Shown: positions 35,012-42,927 of the stretch, in pieces
How the letters are laid out: every line of letters starts with the position of its first letter
How positions within the stretch are numbered: the stretch's first letter is position 1
Program-made: the position numbers and the translations under genes
The notes under the pieces: generated by a model
What the model was told of the DNA's origin: nothing
The model's input: only the letters and a program-made list of their open reading frames with translations
Databases searched by the model: none
NCBI RefSeq assembly: GCF_002257585.1
Contig: NZ_CP022743.1
Coordinates: 186,001 to 250,000, forward strand
Direction: 5' to 3'
Source: Mucilaginibacter xinganensis
GTDB lineage: Bacteria; Bacteroidota; Bacteroidia; Sphingobacteriales; Sphingobacteriaceae
DNA: 64,000 nucleotides

Positions 35012-35295
35012 GGTTTAATGTTTCGCCAATGCCGTAAGGTAAGAAATTTCTACGGATGTATAATAGCCGGCAAAGCGTTCCATTTTTCAGCAGAACGAGG
35101 CGGAACAAAGTGAAACATGCTGATTTTCATGTATTTAACAAATATCTAAAATGCAAGTGACTGATAATCAGCAATTAATAAATTTATGTTTTTGAACACG
35201 TATTCATAATTAATTAATAATCAACATGTTTCATATTTTGTGATTTAATAAAATTTGGCATTTTTCGAGGATTTCGCCTTTTTTAACTGGAAAAT

Positions 35296-35412
35296 GTGAC
35301 AGCTTTCATAAAAAACAGACCAGCAACCAGCCAGGCTTTGCTACTGCCAGAGGCTTTTGAACAATGCAGATTACTCCCCATTGGTGAAAGGCCAAAATGG
35401 GCATCAAACGAT
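35296..35412 (+). pseudogene. Short coding-like fragment, possibly a gene remnant
   Basis: Starting at a GTG at 35296, 38 residues are open and end in TAA at 35410-35412: VTAFIKNRPATSQALLLPEA, then FEQCRLLPIGERPKWASNDNE. The residue mix is that of a real protein rather than chance, with no upstream start region in the same frame (a TAA lies at 35284). It could be the 3' end of a displaced gene or a small protein. Not recognised. Confidence 0.3.
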
Positions 35413-35605
35413 AATGAATAATTGTTATATTTAATTCGTCGTAGCAGCATTATGAAATATAAAATCGGGAGATATGTACTAAGGGTTTGGCTGGTAAGCG
35501 CATTATTAACAGAGCAAAAATAAGGCAAGGTCTATTAGGTTTTTATTTCTGAGTTTCTTAATACCATTAGGTCGATTACTAACTAATAACAAATTAAATT
35601 ATTTC

Positions 35606-35622
35606 ATTTAAGCATCGTTTAG
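35606..35622. repeat. Left copy of the ATTTAAGCAT/CGTTTAG direct repeat
   Basis: ATTTAAGCATCGTTTAG occurs here and, with a 7-bp insertion (TGAGCAT) in the middle, at 42631-42654. The two copies bracket the SUKH gene and the three-gene defence-like operon. Could be an attachment-site remnant or part of a repeat family. Confidence 0.5.
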
Positions 35623-35648
35623 ACGGGCAATAAACCTTGGAATTATAG

Positions 35649-36410
35649 ATGGATAAAATAAAAAACAAAAAGGCTTTCTTTGATTTATTTGAAACTGGAA
35701 GCCCGCTACTTAAAGCTAAATTTGACGTCAACTCAACTAAAGAAGCCATAACCGTTGAAATTGAAAATACGCTTGATAGAAAGATCGATCCGAAAGGCTT
35801 AGAAAACTTCAAAAAAATTTGTACAAATATTGAGTTGACCGACCTCTATACCAAATGCAATGGGTTTAGCTTGGCAACGCCTGTCCTCCCCGGGAATGTA
35901 ATAAAAAAACCCTTGATGAGACAATTACCAGTTGCTGACTTGATAAAATTTACGGATCAGTATCTGCCAAAAGGAGAGCTGGCATGGACCATCGATCTAA
36001 ACAAGACCAAAACACTTTATCGAAGCGAGCACAAATGGTTAGCATTTGCAGAAATTGACGGAGGACCCACTTGTTTGACAATTTTTTTAGAAGGGGAAAA
36101 TGCTGGTAATATTTTTTTGTTAGAACCCCAGCCCCACTTTAATACACTTAAACCTATTGCTAAAACTTTTAATGGTTTTTTAGAGAGAATAGCAAAAGAT
36201 CCGGCTGCCTTTTTTAGATTGACAAGAGCATATGTAACAATAATTGGCCAGGATGGGAACAATTTTGGATATGTTCCGCTCCAATATATACATGATAGTG
36301 ACATTATGTTTCCTGAAAAAGAAGTGAAAGCATCCCTGGAGATGGCGCGCAGCGCGCCCCAACAAATAAGCAACGATAATTTAAGAAATAAATGGTGGAA
36401 GTTTTGGTGA
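35649..36410 (+). CDS. SUKH (SMI1/KNR4)-like protein, possible immunity protein
   Basis: 253 residues, no signal peptide. ELTDLYTKCNGFSLATPVLP, then WLAFAEIDGGPTCLTIFLEG, GNIFLLEPQ and IAKTFNGFLERI are the landmarks of the SUKH fold: an LxxLYxxxNG helix, a W..A strand, an acidic strand and a terminal helix. SUKH proteins are common immunity proteins for contact-dependent and polymorphic toxins, but also occur elsewhere. The C-terminal part (VTIIGQDGNNFGYVPLQYI...) extends beyond the core. No toxin gene is next to it, so it is an orphan. Base composition is AT-rich. Assignment by eye. Confidence 0.6.
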   Translation: MDKIKNKKAFFDLFETGSPLLKAKFDVNSTKEAITVEIENTLDRKIDPKGLENFKKICTNIELTDLYTKCNGFSLATPVLPGNVIKKPLMRQLPVADLIKFTDQYLPKGELAWTIDLNKTKTLYRSEHKWLAFAEIDGGPTCLTIFLEGENAGNIFLLEPQPHFNTLKPIAKTFNGFLERIAKDPAAFFRLTRAYVTIIGQDGNNFGYVPLQYIHDSDIMFPEKEVKASLEMARSAPQQISNDNLRNKWWKFW

Positions 36411-36510
36411 TGTTAAAATGGTGTTCTTATTATTCCGGCCGCTACCGGGAGATTTAGAGGGGGCTAAATGTTTAAGGCGTCCTTAAGTTAATAGCATTGA
36501 GGGTTCACCC

Positions 36511-36583
36511 TTGTGGTCCGCCCTTAGGTTGCCGCCGTGCCATGTTGAATAAAAGTTATGGCAGCCACTACTCCGTCTCCCGA
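36511..36583. repeat. Dispersed intergenic repeat, copy A
   Basis: TTGTGGTCCGCCCTTAGGTT...CCATGTTGAATAAA...AGCCACTACTCCGTCTCCCGA. It aligns in blocks with copy B at 37456-37545 but lacks about 18 bases present there. Confidence 0.65.
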
Positions 36584-36639
36584 AAATAAGACCCGCTTTG
36601 CGCCACAATGACCGGGCATACAGCGTACTGGTTATTCTG

Positions 36640-37263
36640 CTAATTGAAAGTGAAACCAAACTGGAGGTTTAAACCCAGAGAATAGGGCTCGCTGTTCCCA
36701 AACCGGTTTGGAAGCGACAAGGCCACAAAATAATTCACCGCCTTAGACCGCGCATAAACCTGGTTAAATACCGGTGTAAAACCATACCGCCCGGAGGTTT
36801 CAAAAGCCAGCCGGGTAATTATAGTAAAGCCATGATCGAAACGAAACATGGTACCCGGGTCAATTAACAGGTTACTAACCCTGCTGCTTCCGCCGGATGA
36901 TTTAATAGTAGGTGTAATTTCATAGCTAAAACCAAATCGTTCACTGTATAATACATTTACACCCAAGGGGAAACCGATACTGCTGGTATGGTGTGAAAAG
37001 TTTGAGGTGAATTTTCCGGCAGACAAGGTTTTGAGCGGCAGAATGATACTCAGATAACCCACTACTTTTGGATAAGCTGGTTTTGGCTTAATTTTTTGGT
37101 AAATCGACCCGCCATATCTTATCGAATCGGGCGACACGTCCTTTATTTGTGCCGATACGCTTTTAGGTAATAGGGATCCGGCAATCCCCAGTGTAATTAA
37201 ACAAATTTGAAGCAACCGGTAATACGTAGTTTTACAATGAGGTAAGGGTAAGTTTATTTTCAT
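36640..37263 (-). CDS. Putative outer-membrane beta-barrel protein
   Basis: 207 residues from the ATG at 37263 (MKINLPLPHCKTTYYRL), giving a signal sequence that ends SVSAQ; an in-frame start 12 codons upstream is possible. The mature protein alternates hydrophobic and polar residues in about eight strands with aromatic ends (YPKVVGYLSIILPL, LGLNLQFGFTFN) and closes with the Phe-x-Phe-Asn terminal signal. Family-wide resemblance to small outer-membrane barrels only. It lies between two repeats (copies A and B) and is neither clearly in an operon nor obviously part of the defence-like cluster. Confidence 0.65.
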   Translation of the reverse strand: MKINLPLPHCKTTYYRLLQICLITLGIAGSLLPKSVSAQIKDVSPDSIRYGGSIYQKIKPKPAYPKVVGYLSIILPLKTLSAGKFTSNFSHHTSSIGFPLGVNVLYSERFGFSYEITPTIKSSGGSSRVSNLLIDPGTMFRFDHGFTIITRLAFETSGRYGFTPVFNQVYARSKAVNYFVALSLPNRFGNSEPYSLGLNLQFGFTFN

Positions 37264-37301
37264 AAATGATCTGGTTTGAGAAAAACAGGTTAAATACATT
37301 C

Positions 37302-37325
37302 CGTTATATCAAAATAAATATAACG
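37302..37325. promoter_or_regulatory. Palindrome upstream of the outer-membrane gene
   Basis: CGTTATAT (37302-37309) and ATATAACG (37318-37325) are perfect inverse complements with an 8-nt spacer, located where an operator or leader hairpin could act. No protein is assigned. Confidence 0.35.
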
Positions 37326-37455
37326 ATTGACAAATAAAAGAGATTATTTGCATTAAACACTACTTTTTATCGGTTTTTAATGATTATGACGACGGCAGAG
37401 CACCACGCAAAAACGGGAGTGCTAAATTCCCGGTGCTACTGCAGGGAGTCTACAC

Positions 37456-37545
37456 GTTATGGCCCGCGTTTAGGTAACCGACATGCTATGTTGGATAAAG
37501 TTGTAGCTATCCTTATCCGCCTGTCAGCCACTACGCTATCTCCCA
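37456..37545. repeat. Dispersed intergenic repeat, copy B
   Basis: The fullest copy: TTATGGCCCGCGTTTAGG...CTATGTTGGATAAAG...CAGCCACTACGCTATCTCCC. Its core ATGGCCCGCGTTTAGGTAAC (37459-37478) matches 18 of 20 bases at 42928-42947 (copy D). Confidence 0.7.
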
Positions 37546-37590
37546 AGCAGGCAACTTATTAAGTCCTGGGCATCGCATCAAAATTTTCGA

Positions 37591-37598
37591 TACTTTTG
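37591..37598 (+). promoter_or_regulatory. -7 promoter box (TACTTTTG) of the membrane-protein gene
   Basis: Full match to TAnnTTTG, about 40 nt upstream of the ATG at 37638. A TTG at 37596 in the same frame overlaps this box and so is unlikely to be the start. Confidence 0.5.
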
Positions 37599-37637
37599 AA
37601 AAACCTTGCATTTCAACTCCGGCAAACAGCAACCCTT

Positions 37638-38144
37638 ATGGATGAAACTATAATTTCCAATTTTGATAGCTCCTATTATAACCGGGCGATAGCCGGCGCG
37701 GTTGTGTTTTTAGCGCTGACCGGGGAAATGCTTTATACATGCCTGCAGGGTAACCTTGCAAACCCTTTGCTTGCTTATTCAATTACGCTGCTTTTGTGTG
37801 GTGCGCTTTGGGTATATTATCATTTCTTTTCAAGATCATGGAAAAGGGTTACGGTAACTGCTGCCGAAATTATTGTGTACGATGTTGTTTTTAATAAGCA
37901 GTTAACTATCCCCTTTACGGAGATCACCAACGTTGGCACTTACAGAACGCGGGGTAATAACGGCAGCTGGGGAGCGGCTTTTTCCCAAAGTTTGGTCATA
38001 GAGTTTAAAGAGGACCAGTCGGTAGCCTTTGATGAAGCCTGGTATGATAATTACAGCAAGCTAACCATGGCTATTTACTACCACAAATATGGCCCCGGCC
38101 ATGGCCGCGACCGGTACCTGGAACGCAGGGGCAACCCGGCATAA
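37638..38144 (+). CDS. Two-helix inner-membrane protein with PH-like cytoplasmic domain
   Basis: 168 residues from the ATG at 37638 (MDETIISNFDSSYYNR). Two membrane helices lie at about 16-36 (AIAGAVVFLALTGEMLYTCL) and 42-62 (LLAYSITLLLCGALWVYYHF), followed by a beta-rich soluble part with WKRVTVTAAEIIVYDVVFNKQLTIPFTEI, resembling bacterial PH/YdbT-like domains (split in two because of length). Function unknown. It lies between dispersed repeats and is probably a stand-alone gene. Confidence 0.6.
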   Translation: MDETIISNFDSSYYNRAIAGAVVFLALTGEMLYTCLQGNLANPLLAYSITLLLCGALWVYYHFFSRSWKRVTVTAAEIIVYDVVFNKQLTIPFTEITNVGTYRTRGNNGSWGAAFSQSLVIEFKEDQSVAFDEAWYDNYSKLTMAIYYHKYGPGHGRDRYLERRGNPA

Positions 38145-38409
38145 GTTTAAGAGAAAATTCAATCTCCGCTTTCTGCGGGGCGTGACTGTTGGCGCTAAAT
38201 CTATCGCTACAGCAAGGTACTGCCTTGTGGCCCGCTGACAGATAACCAGGCAACAAGTCGCAAACTATTTAGTCAGCCATAACTTAAGGTACAAATTCCT
38301 CTATTTGTTAAATTAGTTCGCTTCGTTAGCCTTGTGGTAGTGGCATTGAAAAAGATTGAGATGAAATAGCTAGATTCTCTTTCCAGAATAGTGAGCCCTT
38401 TGTCATTAG
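38145..38409. repeat. Short intergenic region with repeat-like copy C
   Basis: CTTGTGGCCCGCTGACAGAT at 38224-38243, followed by AACC, shares GTGGCCCGC and the following AACC with copies A and B but diverges after the first dozen bases. A further CCTTGTGGTAGT occurs at 38330-38341. The rest is unassigned and lies beyond the 3' end of the defence-like operon. Confidence 0.45.
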
Positions 38410-40284
38410 TTAACTCTTCTCAAAATCAAAATCCAAAAATAAAAGCTCTTGCTTAAAATCTTCCGGAATTGAAATATTCCATCTTTTTTCCATGAATCCC
38501 AACATTTTTACCCCTCTGCTTAATATGTCGTCAGGGCCCCAGCTTTCTAAGTTTGCGATTTCCAACGAATTTTTTGAATTTAAAAAATATAGCTTTTTAT
38601 CCTCAAAGCAATTGTCCTCTTCCAATACTGCATGGGGAAGTAACGTAAAATTACCCAGGCTCCCACTTAATCGCTTTCTCTCATTAGCGCTGAATCTCTT
38701 AAAAGTCGACTTCCAACATGCTTTTACGGGGTTATTTGGGTAAATATATTCTACGAATTTCAATTCATTCCAATCTCTACCTGAAGAAATATTATCATTC
38801 AAGTAAAGTTCATACTCGAATAGAAAATACCTTAAATATTTCCAATCATAAAAGCCATTTGATCCTTCTCTAACAAACAAATCCTTTAGATATGAGTAGA
38901 AACTATTTATATCAAAATATCCATTATAATCATCATCTCCGTAAATCCAGTATTTTATATCGTGTATTAGCTCAATAATGTCTTTTTCTTTATTATATAG
39001 TTCACTAGCTTTAGCACTAAAATGGTAAGTACCGGTATTTGATCGTCTAAATGAAACATCAAAAATTAAAAACACATATGATTCTGTCGCTTTTAAAAGC
39101 TGTACAATTTTTTGTTTGTCTTCTTCAATTACTAAGGCTCCCATTATTAAGGGTGCAAATGATTTAAATCCTAAGCGATTTAATTTTTTTAACCAAAAAA
39201 TTACGTTATCTGATGCAGCAAGATCTTGCGCATGACGATGCGAGGGGTTATTCATCACAAACCATTGTTTTACACTCAAAGCAAGACTTTCAATATAGTT
39301 ACTTATTGTGTAATAATTTTCCTCCCCTGAGATAACATTTTGAGATGTATAATACCTTTCAAATATATCCGTTGCGTAAAATTCGGGTTCTCTTCTCTCA
39401 TACCTTTTGAACATTATCCAGTGACTTTGAAGAAATAAATCGTCGTCTAATTTTTTTTCTTTATTTAAACCTAAATATTTGTAAATGGTCTTCCAATGTT
39501 CATTAATATTATTTCTTAACTGAATTCTGAGGTCTGGATTGTCGTCTTTTAATAAAGTGGAAAGGTAAATTAATCTATTCTTAAGTTTTTCTAAATTAGA
39601 AAGAGGTTTACCTCGATTATTCATTGTTTCAAATACAATAAATATATCTAATTCTTTTTCCAGGACTTTGAAGTCGAATTTTAGCTGTTTGGTTATTTTA
39701 TCAAATAAGTCGCCTAAATCCTTAATGTTTAGCTTTGCAACTTTTTCGATAAAATACTTCTTTGCATATAGTAAATTGTTTGTGTAAACCGTTTGTTCAA
39801 GTTCTGAATTAGTTACGCCATCAATCTGTTCAAAGATTTCTCGTTTTAAAAATTCATAGCTAGGATTGTCTTTGTGATAGCCAAATATGTAGGATTTTTT
39901 ATGTTCAGGGAGATTTTCTGTATATATATATTTATTGATAATATCTTTTTTACTATTGTAACTGATTTGTTCCAAATCAGTTATTTTATCAGAAATTACC
40001 CAAATTAAAATGATAATTGTCGTAATTCTTTGTTGTCCATCTACTATAAAGTATGGTTTATCACCTTTGCCTTCTATCAACCATTTGTCTTCCTCCCAGC
40101 TAAAGTATTCACTTTTATCTACTTCCTCGACACTTATCATACCTGTGTAGTGAATTCTATCCTTTTGGAGGTTTGAAATATCTTGCCAAAAATCATCCAA
40201 ATGATTCTTTTCCCACGAATACCCTCTTTGATAATCCGGTATTCTAAAGAGTTTGTGATTGAAAATTTCTTTAATTGTTTCCAT
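38410..40284 (-). CDS. DUF262/DUF1524-like protein (GmrSD type), third gene of the defence-like operon
   Basis: 624 residues. The N-terminal DUF262 (ParB-like nucleotide-binding) domain has IPDYQRGYSW (15-24), VDGQQRITT (81-89) and FETMNNRGKPLS (218-229). After a helical middle, the C-terminus resembles DUF1524, the HNH-type nuclease half of GmrSD restriction enzymes: VEYIYPNN (511-518), where the family has VEHIxPQ, then W524 and GSLGNFTLLP (541-550). The catalytic His is replaced by Tyr513, so nuclease activity is doubtful. It overlaps the DUF4435 gene by 14 bp and is last in the operon. Strongly AT-rich. It may sense, regulate or cut DNA together with its partners; unproven. Confidence 0.75.
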   Translation of the reverse strand: METIKEIFNHKLFRIPDYQRGYSWEKNHLDDFWQDISNLQKDRIHYTGMISVEEVDKSEYFSWEEDKWLIEGKGDKPYFIVDGQQRITTIIILIWVISDKITDLEQISYNSKKDIINKYIYTENLPEHKKSYIFGYHKDNPSYEFLKREIFEQIDGVTNSELEQTVYTNNLLYAKKYFIEKVAKLNIKDLGDLFDKITKQLKFDFKVLEKELDIFIVFETMNNRGKPLSNLEKLKNRLIYLSTLLKDDNPDLRIQLRNNINEHWKTIYKYLGLNKEKKLDDDLFLQSHWIMFKRYERREPEFYATDIFERYYTSQNVISGEENYYTISNYIESLALSVKQWFVMNNPSHRHAQDLAASDNVIFWLKKLNRLGFKSFAPLIMGALVIEEDKQKIVQLLKATESYVFLIFDVSFRRSNTGTYHFSAKASELYNKEKDIIELIHDIKYWIYGDDDYNGYFDINSFYSYLKDLFVREGSNGFYDWKYLRYFLFEYELYLNDNISSGRDWNELKFVEYIYPNNPVKACWKSTFKRFSANERKRLSGSLGNFTLLPHAVLEEDNCFEDKKLYFLNSKNSLEIANLESWGPDDILSRGVKMLGFMEKRWNISIPEDFKQELLFLDFDFEKS

Positions 40285-41326
40285 TTAAATGATCCAGATT
40301 GATAGTTAAGAATTGTCTGATATCCGTTGGCATATTTATTTTAGGAGGTAGTACGTCAAACACATTGTTTATATTAAGGTCTATATTTTTACGAATTAAC
40401 GGAATCTGCTGATGTTCTGTTAAAGAATTGTTCATTTCTTTTATTTTGAGATTAATCTTCCCAGTCATTCTTTCTACACATCGAAAAGATTCTAATAAAA
40501 ACCATATATCATATTTTCCTCGAATATATTTTTTGGGGTCATCTATAAGTTTTATAGCGTTCCTATGACCCAATAATTTATTTAGAGAAAAATTAGAGCG
40601 GTCCGCAAAACACTTATCTTCGATATATTCTAATATTGATTGGTTTCTAATAATAAGCTTTTCCAATTTAGCAATGGTTAGACTTTTAGTAGTTTTATCA
40701 AATTCAAATTGAGGCACTAATTTTTTATAAAAAATTTCAAGTTCATCAAAATGGAAAAAATAACTCATTTTTAAATAATCGAGTTTAAGGTGATTTTCAT
40801 CTTTTCTATAAATCAATATAAATGCTGTAATAGGCAATAAATTTGATTGAAATATTTCATATGTGTTTTTAAACTTATCTAAAAGGTTTTGTTTTAGTCC
40901 TTGATGTTTTAATCCAAAACATCGTGACAATATGAAATCAAACGATTCAACAGTAGCTAAATAATTTTCTATGGAATAGTGTTTTGTTACAAAAAAATTT
41001 ATGTCGTTTACTGTTTCTCTACCGAGAATGTCATCATAATCTTTATCCGTAAAAAACAGGACTTTCGACTTTATAAACCTACTCCAATTTATCTCATAAT
41101 ACGCCTCTTTTACATATTTCTTCCCCTTTTGAAAATACGGAATAATCTTAAAATCTATATAAGTCAAAGTTATAAATGGGCGATAGAATTCAAAATCATC
41201 CTCATCTTCTACGAAAACATGGATTGTTTTGTGTTGAGAATTATAGTGTTGTAAAAGACGAATATTACCTGCACGTGGTAGTATCGATTCTGCTTTGAAA
41301 AAGAAACTATCTAAGAAATTCATCAT
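40271..41326 (-). CDS. DUF4435 (TOPRIM-like) protein, AriB-like
   Basis: 351 residues. The motif order matches DUF4435: IHVFVEDEDDFEFY (Glu40), VLFFTDKDYDDI (Asp94, Asp96) and the family signature HYSIENYL (116-123). The acidic residues correspond to the metal site of TOPRIM folds. In the PARIS anti-phage system the DUF4435 protein AriB is the effector nuclease released by the ATPase AriA. Here it lies directly after an AriA-like ATPase (4-bp overlap) and before a DUF262 gene (14-bp overlap). Cytoplasmic. Family membership by motif; the link to PARIS is inference. Confidence 0.78.
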   Translation of the reverse strand: MMNFLDSFFFKAESILPRAGNIRLLQHYNSQHKTIHVFVEDEDDFEFYRPFITLTYIDFKIIPYFQKGKKYVKEAYYEINWSRFIKSKVLFFTDKDYDDILGRETVNDINFFVTKHYSIENYLATVESFDFILSRCFGLKHQGLKQNLLDKFKNTYEIFQSNLLPITAFILIYRKDENHLKLDYLKMSYFFHFDELEIFYKKLVPQFEFDKTTKSLTIAKLEKLIIRNQSILEYIEDKCFADRSNFSLNKLLGHRNAIKLIDDPKKYIRGKYDIWFLLESFRCVERMTGKINLKIKEMNNSLTEHQQIPLIRKNIDLNINNVFDVLPPKINMPTDIRQFLTINLDHLNGNN

Positions 41327-42510
41327 TTAACAATGAATTCGTTTAGGCCATGAGTGTATTTTTTCAACGAGTCCGAAATGACAAAAGGAGAGTGTGTGGC
41401 GACAACAAGGCCCTCACAATTGCAAGTCAAAATATCATTTAAAAGCATTTCTTGCCAACTAATTGACAACGAAATTTCCGGTTCATCGAATATTACAAAA
41501 ACTTTATTTTTATCTAGCAACAAATAGCTAAAAAGTGACACTATTTGTTTTTCTCCAGATGATAGGGTATCCAAATCAAGGCAATCTTCTAGATTTATTC
41601 TCTGTATTTCTAAAAAGTTGGAATTTTTAGAAAGTCGCATTTCCTTTTGATTGGATAAATACTTATTACAGTTAACTAAAAACTGATCAACCAACAGATT
41701 ATTTTCAGCAATTTGATTTAACTCATTTTTCTTTAATAATTCACTTAATTTGTACTTGACGTCATTCATTCCGAACTCAATAAGTTCTAATTGCGATGAT
41801 TCATTTTTCTTTCTTTTCCACTTTTCAATATCTCTCGTCTTCCACAATTCACTAAACACTTTTTGAAGATCGGCTTCAGTTTCGCTTTCCTCATTGTCGT
41901 TTTCTGATTTCTCTGATTCAATCCGGAGATTTATCTCAGGGACTAAATTTAATATATGTTGCTCGAGTCTCTTATTTAAGTCTCCAAATAACGAATGAAA
42001 ATCCCTTTCAATTCTTCTATAGGTTGGAAGGTAAATTATATTTACGTCCCAATTATATTTAGTTTCATCGAAGGAAAGTTCTTTTAAGTCCTGTACGATT
42101 CGAAATAAAAGGCTTAAAGGGATGTCAAACTCGCTTTCAATATCGTTTAACAAATATGTATCTTTTAACAATTGATTAATATCATACCTTTTTAACTCCT
42201 CTTTTATGAATTTTTCATATAATGGATATTTTAATATAAGTGCTTTAATCTTTTCAGAATCTAGACCAATATTCTGAAATTCGTTTTTTCTAAATGTATA
42301 CTTTACATCATCTAATACGGCATTTATTGTGCTAAACTCATATTCAATTAATTTGAACCATTGTTTTGAAAGAAATAAGTATAACAATCTAAGAAGTGTC
42401 GTTTTACCCGACCCATTTTCGGCAACAAGTAATAAAATATTATCACTAATTTCCATTTTTAGTGATTGATTACCATATAGATCGTTTACTTCAAAATTTT
42501 GTAATATCAT
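41323..42510 (-). CDS. ABC/AAA-type ATPase (AAA_21-like), AriA-like
   Basis: 395 residues. Walker A reads AENGSGKTT (30-38); the first Gly is Ala. An insertion of about 250 residues follows, including an acidic segment (200-216) that is probably a coiled or helical arm. The signature LSSGEKQ (316-322), Walker B VFVIFDEPE (337-345) and switch His373 (ATHSP) complete an SMC/Rad50/OLD-like ATPase. It is shorter than a full OLD nuclease and lacks a TOPRIM domain, which is supplied by the next gene. The pair ATPase + DUF4435 resembles AriA-AriB of PARIS. It is the first gene of the operon, with a possible promoter about 155 nt upstream. Confidence 0.82.
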   Translation of the reverse strand: MILQNFEVNDLYGNQSLKMEISDNILLLVAENGSGKTTLLRLLYLFLSKQWFKLIEYEFSTINAVLDDVKYTFRKNEFQNIGLDSEKIKALILKYPLYEKFIKEELKRYDINQLLKDTYLLNDIESEFDIPLSLLFRIVQDLKELSFDETKYNWDVNIIYLPTYRRIERDFHSLFGDLNKRLEQHILNLVPEINLRIESEKSENDNEESETEADLQKVFSELWKTRDIEKWKRKKNESSQLELIEFGMNDVKYKLSELLKKNELNQIAENNLLVDQFLVNCNKYLSNQKEMRLSKNSNFLEIQRINLEDCLDLDTLSSGEKQIVSLFSYLLLDKNKVFVIFDEPEISLSISWQEMLLNDILTCNCEGLVVATHSPFVISDSLKKYTHGLNEFIVK

Positions 42511-42630
42511 AAATTATAGGATTATAGATTTCGGTGCCGACACTTTTATTTTAACAATTTATGCAAATTATTGCCTAACGAATTGTTACTAAGTATCTAA
42601 AATTAATTTCTATTGATAACCGAAATCTAA

Positions 42631-42654
42631 ATTTAAGCATTGAGCATCGTTTAG
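42631..42654. repeat. Right copy of the ATTTAAGCAT/CGTTTAG direct repeat
   Basis: ATTTAAGCAT TGAGCAT CGTTTAG: the same two blocks as at 35606-35622, in the same orientation, with a 7-bp insertion. Confidence 0.5.
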
Positions 42655-42663
42655 GTGTCTTAT

Positions 42664-42671
42664 CAAAGATA
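42664..42671 (-). promoter_or_regulatory. -7 promoter box (TATCTTTG) upstream of the defence-like operon
   Basis: On the minus strand 42671-42664 reads TATCTTTG, a full consensus match, about 155 nt upstream of the ATPase ATG, leaving room for a long leader. Confidence 0.45.
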
Positions 42672-42835
42672 AAAAATTATGCAGTAATACATAATCTAAA
42701 TAACGGTCGCCTGTCTAATCTTTTGCTCAAATGCAACAATTTAAGCGGCATGCTTAAATCCCAATCAATAAATAATCGTCAACCTCCTTTCCGGATTTTC
42801 ATGAATGTAATCGATCTTCTGATCAATAACCTCCA

Positions 42836-42907
42836 TCTGGCGCGAGAATGCAGCGCAGGACAAAGAGGTGACCTCCTCTCCCTTCTGGCGCGAGAATGCA
42901 GCGCAGG
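42836..42907. repeat. Two identical 24-bp direct repeats, period 48
   Basis: 42836-42859 and 42884-42907 are identical (TCTGGCGCGAGAATGCAG... GCGCAGG). The spacer contains AGAGGTGACCTCCTCT, a near palindrome. Dispersed repeat copy D follows at 42928-42947. Confidence 0.75.
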
Positions 42908-42927
42908 CCCAAAGCGGTGGGGTTCTC

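Larger units (their letters stand above)
35012..35648. other. 637-base AT-rich stretch at the left edge of the accessory block
   Basis: No complete gene is evident. It holds a 9-bp inverted repeat (TGAAACATG 35111-35119, CATGTTTCA 35225-35233), a coding-like fragment (35296-35412), a short open frame MKYKIGRYVL... (35452-35523) and the 35606-35622 repeat. Composition is clearly richer in A and T than the genes on its left. Confidence 0.6.
37264..37637. other. 374-base intergenic stretch with repeat copy B
   Basis: Contains a perfect 8-bp palindromic hairpin CGTTATAT/ATATAACG (37302-37325), 39 bases upstream of the outer-membrane gene, the dispersed repeat copy B (37456-37545) and the promoter of the membrane-protein gene. 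No gene is evident. Confidence 0.6.

Noticed and set aside
38145..38409. Firm membership of repeat copy C in the dispersed family
   Set aside because: Only about 10-12 bases match the other copies, so it is reported as weak.
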